DNA of 64,000 nucleotides. Origin: Lachnospiraceae bacterium A4 (lineage in GTDB: Bacteria > Bacillota > Clostridia > Lachnospirales > Lachnospiraceae). The stretch is from assembly GCA_000403215.2 (NCBI GenBank), contig KE159563.1, forward strand, positions 1-64,000. The letters run 5' to 3'. The notes beneath the pieces were generated by a model. It was not told the origin of the DNA and ran no database searches. It saw only the letters and a program-made list of their open reading frames with translations. A program made the position numbers and the translations under genes. Within the stretch, counting starts at the first letter, position 1; the number at the start of each line of letters is the position of its first letter. This document shows, piece after piece, positions 43,655 through 53,126 of this stretch.

Positions 43655-45528
43655 ATATAACCCCTATACCACTGCTGGAATACAAAGAATGACCATGCAA
43701 CCTTCGAGTAATTTGCCCCCGAAGCCGGTCCCTGATCGCCAGTTCTCACATATTCACTGATAAAATCATGCACATACTGCGCATGAAAAATTCCCTGTTT
43801 TTTCAGATAATCCACGCTGCACATATCCTGCAATTCCTCCCTGAGCGGTCCCCGCAGCCACGAATCCAGCGGCACGCCAAAGCCGACCTTGGGGCGGTCG
43901 AGCAGTTCTTTGGGAATATAGTCATAGGCGATATCCTTCAAAATCCGCTTTTTCACGCCGTTTGCATACTTGTACGCGTGGGGCAGGCGATACGAGTACT
44001 CCATGACATTGACATCGAGAATCGGGCATCTCGCCTCGATGGAATACTTCATCGTCGCCCTGTCCACCTTGCACAGAATATCGCCCGGCAGATAGGTTTC
44101 CTCGTCCAGCAGCATTCTGCGCGCCTGCCAGCCAGGCTCATGATATCTCGACTCAATGGGATATTTAAACGGCACGCCGCTGTCTGGCAGCATCTGGTCT
44201 ATGGCCTTGATGTACGTCCTGCCCCCAAGCTGTGTTTTGGTCTCTGCGTCATGATTTCCTGCAACGACCTGAACTTTGAACGGCAGTTTGTCAAACAGCC
44301 CTATCTTCCGAAAAGGAGGCATCTGGCACACGCGGTACGTCATGCGCCCCAGCACGTCGAGCTTCTGCGCCTGCGCCACATTGTCATACAGGTTGTAGCC
44401 GCAAAAAAATTCGTCGCCTCCGTCGCCCGAGAGCACGACAGTCACATCTTCCGCCGCCAGTCCAGCCACCAGCATAGAAGGAATCTGCGAGCTGTCCGCA
44501 AAAGGCTCATCATAGTACTTTGGAATGCTCGCAACCATGTCGAACATGGCGCGCTCATCAATATACAGCTCCGTGTGCTGCGTGCCGAGATACGCCGCTA
44601 CTTCCTTTGCATACTTCGCCTCATTGTACCGCTCCTCACGAAAGCCAATCGAGTATGTCCTGACCGGCCCACGGCTCACCTCCTGCGCAATCGCCGTGAC
44701 AAGTGATGAGTCGTACCCGCCGCTCAAAAAGGCGCCCACCGGCACATCTGCGATCAGACGCTTGCGGACGGCATCTTTTAAGATGGCTTTCAGCTCTGCC
44801 TTCGCCTCCTTGTAAGAACCCACTGGCTGTTGTTTCTTGGCGTGGTATACCTTGGCGATATCCCAGTATTTGTGTCTGGACAGCTTCCCGCCGCGAAACC
44901 GCAGCATCTGCCCCGGTTCTACTTTATAGACATGCTCAAACACTGCGTCCGGCTCGTTAATGCACTGCTGGTACAGAAACCTTTTTATCACGTCCCTTCG
45001 GATTTTTTTTGGAAATCCGGGACATGCCATCAGTGGTTTCAGCTCTGACGCAAACACAAGGTTGTCCCCCTCCAGCCAGTAGTACAGCGGCTTTTTCCCG
45101 ATTCTGTCCCGCACCAGATACAATTCCTCTTTCTCACGGTCATAGAGCGCGATCGCAAACATTCCCTGAAAACGCTCGATACACGAGATGCCCCATTTCA
45201 GATACGCCGCCAGTATCACCTCTGTGTCACACTGGGACTTGAACGGATACGCTGATAATTCCCTGCGCAGCTCGAGAAAGTTGTAAATCTCGCCGTTGTA
45301 GGCAATCACCAGCCTGTCATCACTTGAGTGCATGGGCTGGTGTCCCAGCACTGACAAATCCAAGATCGACAGTCTGCGCTGTGCCAGACCGACGCTGTAT
45401 CCATCTCTGCCCGCAAAGATCTCCTCGCCGCTGTCATTGGGTCCCCTGTGGCGCATGGTATCATTCATCTGCCTTAACTGCTCCAGCGAAATCTGCTGGC
45501 GTGAAACAAAACCACATATACCGCACAT
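43651..45528 (-). CDS. asnB: AsnB-type glutamine amidotransferase (asparagine synthase family)
   Basis: A 625-residue protein with an N-terminal glutaminase domain whose catalytic cysteine is residue 2 (start MCGICGF at 45528, GGGAGGTG 6 bases upstream). RLSILDLS-LGHQPM and IAYNGEIYNF complete the glutamine site. The synthetase domain has the ATP loop LSGGYDSSL and the SGDGGDEFF motif. Classic AsnB makes asparagine. In polysaccharide clusters, homologues (for example WbpS of Pseudomonas O6) amidate uronic acids, which fits the WbpO- and WbpP-like genes upstream. The choice between roles is inference. It overlaps the next gene by 4 bases. Confidence 0.88.
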   Translation of the reverse strand: MCGICGFVSRQQISLEQLRQMNDTMRHRGPNDSGEEIFAGRDGYSVGLAQRRLSILDLSVLGHQPMHSSDDRLVIAYNGEIYNFLELRRELSAYPFKSQCDTEVILAAYLKWGISCIERFQGMFAIALYDREKEELYLVRDRIGKKPLYYWLEGDNLVFASELKPLMACPGFPKKIRRDVIKRFLYQQCINEPDAVFEHVYKVEPGQMLRFRGGKLSRHKYWDIAKVYHAKKQQPVGSYKEAKAELKAILKDAVRKRLIADVPVGAFLSGGYDSSLVTAIAQEVSRGPVRTYSIGFREERYNEAKYAKEVAAYLGTQHTELYIDERAMFDMVASIPKYYDEPFADSSQIPSMLVAGLAAEDVTVVLSGDGGDEFFCGYNLYDNVAQAQKLDVLGRMTYRVCQMPPFRKIGLFDKLPFKVQVVAGNHDAETKTQLGGRTYIKAIDQMLPDSGVPFKYPIESRYHEPGWQARRMLLDEETYLPGDILCKVDRATMKYSIEARCPILDVNVMEYSYRLPHAYKYANGVKKRILKDIAYDYIPKELLDRPKVGFGVPLDSWLRGPLREELQDMCSVDYLKKQGIFHAQYVHDFISEYVRTGDQGPASGANYSKVAWSFFVFQQWYRGYI

Positions 45529-45560
45529 CTTACACACCTCCCATTATCTAAAACTTTTTT

Positions 45561-46691
45561 CTATAATTTTTTTCTATAACTTTTTTCCATAATCTCTTCT
45601 ATATAACTGCGCCACTCCTCGAAGATCACCTCCGCGGAGGCGCTCTCGCCGATTTTTGCCGCGCTGCGCCCAAGCTTTTGTGCAAACTCCGGGTGTTCAA
45701 TTAGTCTGCTGACCGCCTCCGCAAGCGCCCGCTCATCGCCGACGGGCACCAGCAGGCCATTCACCTCCGGCGTGATCACCATGCGCGGGCCGCCCGGCGG
45801 GCAGTCTGTCGAGACGACAGGCAGACCGAGCGCCATCGCTTCGAGAATCACATTCGGCATGCCTTCATAGTCTGATGAAAATGCTGCGAGCGCCGCACAG
45901 CGCATCTCCTTCTCCAAGGTGCTGCTGCTCCCCATCAGGCGGATATACGGCCACGCCTCCAGCCTGCCAATCAACTCCTCAAGCTTCTGCTTTGTGCCAT
46001 CATACGAATCGGGCCCATAGATTTTGAGCACATAATCCGGGTGCTTTTGATGTACCAGCGCAAACGCCCGTATGAGCATACACTGGTTCTTGAAATCCAC
46101 CAGCCTGCCGGAGTGCACCACCACCTTCTCTCTCTGCGCCGGCATCTCATTGCCGATAAAGCGGTCGCTGATCGGGTTTAGAATAATCCTTGAGTTGCTG
46201 CGCACATAAGCTGGAAAGAAATCGCGCTGCTCAGGCGTCTGGAACACACAGCCCGCCGCCCTTCGAAACAGGAGGGCGATCTGTATCTTGTCCGACAAAA
46301 AATCATAGTAACCAATCGGATTAATACGCACTGAGATGAGCACGGGAAGTTTCATGCCGACCGTCGCCGTGAGCGCACGGTAATTTGCCTTGCGCGCAAA
46401 GGCAATGACTAAATCCGGCTGGACCTTCTCCAAAAAGCGTCTCAGGTTCAGAATGCGGTCCGCAAAACGGCGGAGCCGGTTATGCTTCTCCTGCTGCACA
46501 TTCAAGCCGACATGCACGCGGCGGACGCGCGGGTCTGTCTCGTACTCGTCCTCGCCCGTCCACTCCGTCGCGATATACACCTCATAGCCATGTGCCGCAA
46601 ACTGGCCAGAAAGGGTTGTCACCACGCGCTCAGCGCCGCCGCGCTCTAAGCAGTTTAAATGAAAAACGATTTTTTTCATAGCACACTTCAT
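45561..46691 (-). CDS. GT4-family glycosyltransferase
   Basis: A 376-residue GT-B enzyme. It begins KKIVFHLNCLERGGAERVV, and the C-terminal half has VVHSGRLVDFKNQ, YVLKIYGPDSYDG and SSDYEGMPNVILEAMALGLPVVSTDCPPGGPRMVI. The start ATG (46691) follows AAGGAA by 7 bases and overlaps the stop of the preceding membrane-protein gene (ATGA). A longer open frame upstream belongs to that gene's end. The sugar is unknown. Confidence 0.9.
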   Translation of the reverse strand: MKCAMKKIVFHLNCLERGGAERVVTTLSGQFAAHGYEVYIATEWTGEDEYETDPRVRRVHVGLNVQQEKHNRLRRFADRILNLRRFLEKVQPDLVIAFARKANYRALTATVGMKLPVLISVRINPIGYYDFLSDKIQIALLFRRAAGCVFQTPEQRDFFPAYVRSNSRIILNPISDRFIGNEMPAQREKVVVHSGRLVDFKNQCMLIRAFALVHQKHPDYVLKIYGPDSYDGTKQKLEELIGRLEAWPYIRLMGSSSTLEKEMRCAALAAFSSDYEGMPNVILEAMALGLPVVSTDCPPGGPRMVITPEVNGLLVPVGDERALAEAVSRLIEHPEFAQKLGRSAAKIGESASAEVIFEEWRSYIEEIMEKSYRKKL

Positions 46692-48088
46692 ACAACACTT
46701 CCTTTTTTCGATGTCCTCTGCTCCCAAAGCTGCAAGAGCATAATCCCCCACGCCTGATAAAACAGCCCAGTATTATAGAGCATATAGCGCATCTGGCAGT
46801 AAATCGTGAGTGACGTAAAGCAGACATTCACCGCGATTGACAACAGCACCAAGAGCGCAAACCACACCGCATTGTTTGCAGCCTGTCCTGCACCGCCGCC
46901 CGCGCGCCGCGCAAGCCATACCAGCGCGGCGATCGTTGCCGCATAACATACATACAATAATAGCGCCGCCCAGTTGAGTATCCTGTGCACCTTGAGCACC
47001 GTCGTGACAAGCCCATGGATCACATTACAGCCAAACAGCCCAAGCAGTCTGGGAATGGACGGCACCAGCAGCTCGCGCATCAATGTCCCGGCAATCAGGT
47101 TATAGCTCTCCTCACGGTCTGCGTCCGCAATGCCCTGCGCGTCCTGCGCTTCGCGGATAACAGGCATCACGATGTCGAATTTGATTCTGTCGTAGGCGCT
47201 GCTGTAATGGTCCACAACCGCCTGCCAGCCTTTCTGAGCATAGGCCGTATTGTACTCTTTGGCGTCTGCCCGCTGCATGATTTCCAGAAAAACTGCCTTG
47301 TTGTGCTCCTCTTGAATATACGAAACCATGTCCTTGTCCGCCAGATAAAGCTCTGTCCCAAGGATAAAGCTCGAGTCTCCCGTGTGCGGTGCAAATGTTC
47401 CCCGCATCATCAGATTATAGCTGCAATCAATGAGCTTTGTCCCCGCAAACCCCACAAGGCAGACCACAAGCGCACAGATGCCTGCGCGTGCCCAGCCTTT
47501 GCTTCTCCAAAAGGCAAAGAGCATCACCAGAAATAACAGCACCAATGTAATCAACATATGTTTACGGATACTGATGAGCGCCACAGACCAGATGACAGCG
47601 CCCGCCACACTGCGCAGCCTGTCCTTTTTTTCACTATGATACAAGATTCCTAACAGGCACAAGAAGTAGAAAATCCACAGGGAATAGCTTAACCCCTCAG
47701 TCTCAATGCTATTGAAATAGCTGTACCTGCGCTGGGCGACAAAGCGGTTTAACAGCGTAATGCCGTACTGGACAGCCAGCACCCCCGCACTGCCAAGCCA
47801 GTTTAATTCAAAGAACTTCGTAAGCTGCACTGTCACAGCACATGCTGCCAGCGCCGCCGCCACGCACTGCACCACCACGGCGGCATGCAGCGAAAGTTCA
47901 GTGCCAAAAACGGTCCGAAACAGCCATAAATACAGGCAGTACCCCGGTTCCCGGTCACTCTGCATATGAATGTATGACGGTGCATCCTCCGTCAGAATAA
48001 TGCCGTCAAGCAGATACCAGACCAGATAAAATGCCAGACTGACCAGAAACAATATGAAGATTTTGATAAGTTTCTTTTGCTGTCTCAA
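46688..48088 (-). CDS. Polytopic membrane protein, GT-C-like candidate (paralogue of 53127-54569)
   Basis: A 466-residue protein with about 10 to 11 membrane helices. After helix 1 an extracytoplasmic loop carries acidic residues (LTEDAPSY) and the motif REPGYCLYLWLF, reminiscent of the R-x-PGYP-type motif of GT39/PMT-like GT-C glycosyltransferases. Near the end lies Y-CQMRYMLYNTGLFY. The same motifs occur in the same order in the protein at 53127-54569. The start is TTG with AGGAGG 7 bases upstream, coupled to the previous gene. A lipid-linked sugar transferase or polymerase is possible. No family could be named with certainty. Confidence 0.65.
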   Translation of the reverse strand: MRQQKKLIKIFILFLVSLAFYLVWYLLDGIILTEDAPSYIHMQSDREPGYCLYLWLFRTVFGTELSLHAAVVVQCVAAALAACAVTVQLTKFFELNWLGSAGVLAVQYGITLLNRFVAQRRYSYFNSIETEGLSYSLWIFYFLCLLGILYHSEKKDRLRSVAGAVIWSVALISIRKHMLITLVLLFLVMLFAFWRSKGWARAGICALVVCLVGFAGTKLIDCSYNLMMRGTFAPHTGDSSFILGTELYLADKDMVSYIQEEHNKAVFLEIMQRADAKEYNTAYAQKGWQAVVDHYSSAYDRIKFDIVMPVIREAQDAQGIADADREESYNLIAGTLMRELLVPSIPRLLGLFGCNVIHGLVTTVLKVHRILNWAALLLYVCYAATIAALVWLARRAGGGAGQAANNAVWFALLVLLSIAVNVCFTSLTIYCQMRYMLYNTGLFYQAWGIMLLQLWEQRTSKKGSVV

Positions 48089-49284
48089 GATAAATCCTCC
48101 TGAATCAAGTCCCGGACTGCGCGCAGATACCGTTCCATGCCAAACGCCTCCGCCCGCGCCCGCGCTGCCGCCTGATAGCGCTGGCAGACCGCCTCGTCGG
48201 TAAACAAGGTGACAAGCAGCTGCGCAAAGTGTCTCTCCTCCGCGGTGACTGTCTCCGCCCGCAAGTCCTTCTCGCCGGAAAACACCCCGGTCAGAATGCC
48301 GTAATCTGCAAAATATGTCTGGTGCCTGTCCCCGCAGTCCTCATACGCCTCATGCAAAATCTCAGCGGGCCCCGTGAGACAGTTGACGCTCACGCAGGGA
48401 AGTCCGACTGCCATCGCTTCTATTAAAGCGTTGGGAAACCCCTCGCTCTGCGAGGTCAGCGCATACGCATCCGCCTTCCCAAGCAGCGCAAAAGGATTGG
48501 ACTGCACGCCGGTAAACAGAACCGCCTCCTGCATACCAAGCTCGCCTGCAAGCTTCCTGTACGCCTCATAGCGCCCCTCCCCGATAATCATGAGCCTCAG
48601 ATTGAGTTCCGGCATCTTGTTCCGCACCAGTGCCGCCGCCTTGATCAGATGCCAGAAGCCCTTCACATCATGCTCTCTGCCCATAGATGCCACAATTTTG
48701 CCCGGCTGTGCAAAAAAAGCATCAAATTCCGGCGCTGTGCTGCATTGCGACAGCGCTCTGATTTCCTGAATGTCACAGGGATTGTACACCGCCGCCGAGC
48801 GCTTAGGGTGAAACTGCTGGTTTATCTGCGCCTCCATCACGCGGGTGCAGCTAACCACCCGGTCAGCCAGTGCACACACAAGCTTCATGGAAGCCCTGCT
48901 GCTCAGCGCGCCATATCCCCGCACGCCCACCCAAGTAATGTCTTTTTTCTTGGACAGCACATTGACCAGATTCGCCGTCGGCCCAAAGCTGTAGCTTAGC
49001 TGTGTACGCAGCCTTTTTTTTAATTGGCGCACGCGCCGCACGCGCTTGACGACATTGACAGCTTTGCCCAGCCTGCCCTGCACTGCGCCCAGATGAAGAT
49101 CGGTCATCGCCACGCCCGACACATCATAGATCATGCCCGCTGTGTTAAACACAACCAGATGGACGTCATACAGCTCATTTAAGAGACGCGCCGTCGCCGC
49201 ACAGACGCGCTCAAGCCCGCCTTGGTCCAGCATGGGGACGATGAGCATGATTCGTTTTTTCGTGTTTTTGCTTGTTTTATCCAA
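48085..49284 (-). CDS. GT4-family glycosyltransferase
   Basis: A 399-residue GT-B enzyme: IMLIVPMLDQGGLERVCAATARLL at the start, SMGREHDVKGFWHLIKA and LMIIGEGRYEAY in the middle, and the donor site TSQSEGFPNALIEAMAVGLPCVSVNCLTGPAEIL. The predicted start is a TTG (49284) one base after the previous stop, and an ATG 12 codons later is the alternative. Its end overlaps the next gene (TTGA). The donor sugar is unknown. Confidence 0.88.
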   Translation of the reverse strand: MDKTSKNTKKRIMLIVPMLDQGGLERVCAATARLLNELYDVHLVVFNTAGMIYDVSGVAMTDLHLGAVQGRLGKAVNVVKRVRRVRQLKKRLRTQLSYSFGPTANLVNVLSKKKDITWVGVRGYGALSSRASMKLVCALADRVVSCTRVMEAQINQQFHPKRSAAVYNPCDIQEIRALSQCSTAPEFDAFFAQPGKIVASMGREHDVKGFWHLIKAAALVRNKMPELNLRLMIIGEGRYEAYRKLAGELGMQEAVLFTGVQSNPFALLGKADAYALTSQSEGFPNALIEAMAVGLPCVSVNCLTGPAEILHEAYEDCGDRHQTYFADYGILTGVFSGEKDLRAETVTAEERHFAQLLVTLFTDEAVCQRYQAAARARAEAFGMERYLRAVRDLIQEDLS

Positions 49285-49285
49285 T

Positions 49286-50086
49286 TTAATTCACTCTTTT
49301 TAGCAGCTTCATCGCTGTCACCGCAAGTTTTCCTGACAGCGTATTGCCTGCAAACACATTATAATAAGTAATCTTATCCCCGCCGAATTTCAGCTTGAAC
49401 TCATCAATGCCATTTGGATTGTCAAAATCCGATATGCCGCCCCAGTCGTAACGGAGCAGCCCCTTTTTCTTGAAATACAGGATATCCTCCCAGTGCAGCC
49501 GCTTGTTGGCACGCCCGATCATGGACTGGTCCGCGCTCTCCTCGCGAAAGCAGGACGCAGAATGCAAAAGCCTAGCATCGGTGGCATCACAGATATAGGA
49601 GTGAAAGACGAGCATCTCCCCCTCATGCCACACAGCGGAGAACAGTATGGCGTCCGCCTCCAGATACTTCTGTACCGCAGACACATTGAGTTTGGTATCC
49701 GAACCCTTGGACTGGTACATCCGCTCATAGAGCTTTGCGAAAGTGTCCATCAGCTCCGGCGACTGCGCTATGTCCGTTTTGGTATAAAACTGAACCTCAA
49801 GCTGGTCCTTCTCACTTCTGCGGAACTGATACCGCACTGCTTTGTTGACCGCCGCAAGCATCTCCTCCTCCGGTCGGGTAATGTCATTCATACAGGTGTG
49901 ATATTCCTGCCAGCCGCAAAAACGCCCCTTTGTCTGCTCAAACGGCACGCCGTGCACAAACAGAATATCCGCCCGCCTCCTCTGCCGCAGCAGCTCTGAT
50001 ACAGAGACCGCCCCCGGATACCAGATTTGATTCACCTTTAACGAGAATTTCTGAAAAAATTTTTTTTGATAACAAACGTCTATCAC
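49286..50086 (-). CDS. FemAB/GNAT-like acyl or aminoacyl transferase
   Basis: A 266-residue protein with the FemAB/BioF2-like acetyltransferase pattern: RYQFRRSEKDQLEVQFYT, YERMYQSKGS, ILFSAVWHEGEMLVFHSYI, and YDWGGISDFDNPNGIDEFKLKFGG near residues 215-240, which matches the C-terminal motif of this superfamily. Such proteins transfer amino acids or acyl groups to amino sugars or peptides. In this cluster it probably decorates the glycan. The start is GTG after AGGTG. It lies between two GT4 genes. Confidence 0.75.
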   Translation of the reverse strand: MIDVCYQKKFFQKFSLKVNQIWYPGAVSVSELLRQRRRADILFVHGVPFEQTKGRFCGWQEYHTCMNDITRPEEEMLAAVNKAVRYQFRRSEKDQLEVQFYTKTDIAQSPELMDTFAKLYERMYQSKGSDTKLNVSAVQKYLEADAILFSAVWHEGEMLVFHSYICDATDARLLHSASCFREESADQSMIGRANKRLHWEDILYFKKKGLLRYDWGGISDFDNPNGIDEFKLKFGGDKITYYNVFAGNTLSGKLAVTAMKLLKRVN

Positions 50087-50112
50087 GCTCTTTCACCTGC
50101 CTTTTTGTCAAC

Positions 50113-51276
50113 TCATATGCACTGTGTCACATGGCCCGGCGGATTCTTGCCGCTGATATAAAACGCCTCCATCGCCGCCGCCTGCTCCCGCACGTCAAAT
50201 CCCTTGTCTATAAATCGCTGCCTGATCGCCTCGCTGTGCCCTTCTCTTTGCAGTGCCTTCTTGGCATTGCGCATAATCTCGCACGCCCAGCTTACAGGCG
50301 GCTCCTCGATGCTCTTGTACACCGCAAGCTCCGTGAGCGCCGCCTCCCGCGTCACCCGATCAGAGACAAGGCACTGTAACCCTGCCGCCTGCGCCTCCGC
50401 CACGCTGCCCGGCAGTCCCTCAAACGTAGATGGAAAGACAAAATAGTCAAACGCCTGATAATACCGCTCTACATCAAAGCGGTTTCCCAGAAACAGCACC
50501 TTGCCCGACAGCCCCAATGCCTCTGCTTTTTCACGAATAACGCGCTCCAGCTCACCCTTGCCAATCAGCACCAGCGCCGCATCGTCGCGCAGCTTGCACA
50601 GCTCTGCAAAAATATCTATCAAATACGCATGATTTTTCATAAAGCCGAATCTGCCCACATGCCCGAGCACAAACTTATCGGAAAGTCCCAGCTCACTGCG
50701 CACCTGACTGCGCACGGACGCATCGAACAAAAAACGCTGGGTATCAATTGCGTTAGGTATCGTCCATACGTTCCCCTGCTGCACCCACGCCCTGCCATAG
50801 ACTGCCTCGCCTGCCTCCGCAGAGCAGGTAAAACAGTAGTCTGCCCTGTATTTTAGCGGTGCGCGGACAAGCTTTGTCACCGTTCCTTTGACGCCTCTGT
50901 CCACACCGGCACTCCGCGCGTGGGCGATTGTCACGGGAATGCCCGCCTTCTTGGCAATCGGCAGATAGATCGACGCGGTGCTCGTCATGTGCCCCTGCAC
51001 CGCCGCAAACGCATGATTCTCCTGAAAAAACCGCAAAAGCGCCCTCCTGTATGACAGCAGGTTCAGTCCCCGAAAGCGCGGCACGCTGTATATGCTGCCG
51101 CCCAGACTGCGGATTTCCTGATCATACTGTCCCTCCTGATCTGTGTGTACGAGGAAATCAAACTGTACTTTGGTCTTATCTAACGCCCGGTAAAGCTCCA
51201 TCACCCTGCTCTCCGCGCCGCCTAGATTTGTCGTGCCGAGCACATTTAACACCCTCACTGGATTTGTCTGCATCAT
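50113..51276 (-). CDS. GT4-family glycosyltransferase (EpsF/CapM-like)
   Basis: A 387-residue GT-B enzyme: VRVLNVLGTTNLGGAESRVMELYR at the start, SIYSVPRF, then HVGRFGFMKNHAYLID, AALVLIGKGELE, VLFLGNRFDVERYYQAFDYFVFPSTFEGLPGSVAEAQAAGLQCLVSD. This is the EpsF/CapM-type arrangement of exopolysaccharide enzymes. Specificity is unknown. AAGGAAA lies upstream of two adjacent ATGs; the first is taken. Confidence 0.9.
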   Translation of the reverse strand: MMQTNPVRVLNVLGTTNLGGAESRVMELYRALDKTKVQFDFLVHTDQEGQYDQEIRSLGGSIYSVPRFRGLNLLSYRRALLRFFQENHAFAAVQGHMTSTASIYLPIAKKAGIPVTIAHARSAGVDRGVKGTVTKLVRAPLKYRADYCFTCSAEAGEAVYGRAWVQQGNVWTIPNAIDTQRFLFDASVRSQVRSELGLSDKFVLGHVGRFGFMKNHAYLIDIFAELCKLRDDAALVLIGKGELERVIREKAEALGLSGKVLFLGNRFDVERYYQAFDYFVFPSTFEGLPGSVAEAQAAGLQCLVSDRVTREAALTELAVYKSIEEPPVSWACEIMRNAKKALQREGHSEAIRQRFIDKGFDVREQAAAMEAFYISGKNPPGHVTQCI

Positions 51277-51315
51277 ATCTGTTTTCCTTTTTCCTCTTTC
51301 CTCTTTGAGCTTTTT

Positions 51316-52083
51316 TCAGCCGTTTGCCGCCCTGTTTTTCAGACTGACGAGCACAAACTTGGCAAGCGCAAGCCCGTACTCCCTCCAATGCCCAAACACA
51401 CTGCGCCTTTCGGGTTCCACCCTGAGCAGTTCCCGATAAGAAACCAGCCTGTCCCGGCAATCTGCAAAAAGCTGCTCATACCGCTCAAAATCCTTGTCGC
51501 TCATCGTGTTCGCGTGGACGACAAATGTCGTATAACCTTGTTTGTCCTTCTTTTTGAGAACACTTCCCTGCCGGAAGGCAATCGGATAAAAGGTCATGCC
51601 CCACCTAAGATACGGCCTGTCCCCAAAACCGTCTGTCATTCTGCGAAATCCCAGTTTTTTCAGCGCTTTGATGGTATTCCGGTCAAAGGAGTGCGCCGGC
51701 GCCATAAAGAAATCCGTGTCGATGCCGTGCGCCGCCAGTATTTTTTTGCCTTCTTTTAAGGGGGCGTACTGTTGTTCGTAGCTTCTTCCGGCAAACTCGG
51801 AAAGGCGGTTCAGCGGAAAGCACCCCATCTTTTTGGTGTGATACACATGCGTCACACCGTGCTGCGCAATCGTCCAGCCCTCGTCCTCTAGTGTTTTCAG
51901 ATAGTCCCAGAACGCCACCGGGGCAGTCTTTGGCGCGTCGATGTGAAGCATTTCATCCTGACAGGACGGCACGACCCCTATAAGCGGCTGAACCTGATAC
52001 AGATCGCAAAGCCCCTTGAACCGCATAAACTTCGCCCAATCCATATCAGGTGTGACATCATCCATCCGTATACTAATCTTCAT
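51316..52083 (-). CDS. DUF2334 polysaccharide-deacetylase-like protein
   Basis: A 255-residue protein beginning MKISIRMDDVTPDMDW, with the Asp-Asp pair of the NodB/DUF2334 fold. IAQHGVTHVYH supplies the two metal histidines, and FFMAPAHSFDRNTI the arginine-like proline-histidine site near the end of the barrel. These enzymes remove N-acetyl or other acyl groups from sugars, here probably on the cluster's glycan or a precursor. It starts one base after the stop of the epimerase gene. Confidence 0.82.
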   Translation of the reverse strand: MKISIRMDDVTPDMDWAKFMRFKGLCDLYQVQPLIGVVPSCQDEMLHIDAPKTAPVAFWDYLKTLEDEGWTIAQHGVTHVYHTKKMGCFPLNRLSEFAGRSYEQQYAPLKEGKKILAAHGIDTDFFMAPAHSFDRNTIKALKKLGFRRMTDGFGDRPYLRWGMTFYPIAFRQGSVLKKKDKQGYTTFVVHANTMSDKDFERYEQLFADCRDRLVSYRELLRVEPERRSVFGHWREYGLALAKFVLVSLKNRAANG

Positions 52084-52084
52084 G

Positions 52085-53059
52085 TTATAAATTTTCCTTG
52101 TACCAGTCAATCGCAAGCGCGATACCCTGCTCAAAGTCATATTCGGGATTGTATCCCAGCAGCGCCTTTGCCTTGGAAATATCTGCGTTTGAGTGCTTGA
52201 TATCGCCCGCGCGGTCTGGTCCGAAATGAGGCTCTACCTGCTTGCCGAGCGCCTTGCACAGATCATAATAGATATCAATCAAGTACTCTCGCCCGCCGTA
52301 AGCGATGTTGAACGCCTGTCCTGCCGCGTCGCCGGGCGCCAGACACGCCTTGAAATTCGCCTCGATGACATTGTCAATATACGTGAAATCTCTCGACTGC
52401 TTTCCGTCGCCGTTGATCGTCGGCACTTCGCCGTCGAGCAGTTGTTTGATAAACTTGGGCAGCACTGCCGCATAAGCGCCGTTTGGGTCCTGTCTGCGCC
52501 CAAAGACATTAAAGTAGCGAAGCCCGTAGGTGTCGAGATGATAGAGCGACTTGTACAATTTGCCATACTCCTCATTGGTGCGCTTTGTCAGCGCGTAGGG
52601 CGACAGCAGATTGCCCTCCTGCCCTTCTTTCTTGGGCAGCACGGGATGATCGCCATAGACTGACGAGCTGGACGCATAGACAAATTTTTTGACGCCGTTT
52701 TGCCTAGCCGCCTCCATCATATTCAGCGTTCCCATAATATTGTTCTGCTCATAAAAAAGCGGCATCTCAATACTGCGCGGCACAGAGCCCCACGCCGCCT
52801 GATGCATCACATAATGGACACCCTCGCACGCTTTCATGCAGGTGTCCAAATCCTTGATATCCCCTTTGATAAACGTATAGTTTGGCCTGTCCATGAACAT
52901 TTTGACATTCTCCTCCCTGCCCGTGGAGAGATCGTCAAGCGCCCGCACCTGATAGCCTAAATCTGTCAGCGCCTCGCACAGATTCGAACCGATAAACCCG
53001 GCCGCACCCGTCACCAGAAATACGCTGTCCTTCTCAAACTTTAACTCTTTATATCCCAT
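52085..53059 (-). CDS. NAD-dependent UDP-GlcNAc(A) 4-epimerase, WbpP/TviC-like
   Basis: A 324-residue SDR protein with the Rossmann glycine motif TGAAGFIGSNL near residue 17, the HQAAWGSVPRSIEMP segment (the SVPRSIE box is typical of WbpP/TviC), S-S-SVYGDHP and the catalytic Y-A-L-T-K. YFNVFGRRQDPNGAYAAVLPKFI and RDFTYIDNVIEAN complete the fold. Such enzymes interconvert UDP-GlcNAc and UDP-GalNAc, or their uronates. With the dehydrogenase at 54566-55882 it should give UDP-GalNAcA. The ATG at 53059 has AGGGAAG upstream. Confidence 0.87.
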   Translation of the reverse strand: MGYKELKFEKDSVFLVTGAAGFIGSNLCEALTDLGYQVRALDDLSTGREENVKMFMDRPNYTFIKGDIKDLDTCMKACEGVHYVMHQAAWGSVPRSIEMPLFYEQNNIMGTLNMMEAARQNGVKKFVYASSSSVYGDHPVLPKKEGQEGNLLSPYALTKRTNEEYGKLYKSLYHLDTYGLRYFNVFGRRQDPNGAYAAVLPKFIKQLLDGEVPTINGDGKQSRDFTYIDNVIEANFKACLAPGDAAGQAFNIAYGGREYLIDIYYDLCKALGKQVEPHFGPDRAGDIKHSNADISKAKALLGYNPEYDFEQGIALAIDWYKENL

Positions 53060-53126
53060 GTTCTTCCCTACGCCTTTCCTAATTATAAAGTCTTTTTGCG
53101 TTTTCCCATATGAAACGAAATCCTTC

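Noticed and set aside
43768-44706. Plus-strand open frame of 312 codons opposite the AsnB-like gene
   Set aside because: The minus-strand protein shows full amidotransferase and synthetase motifs; the antisense frame has none and no binding site.
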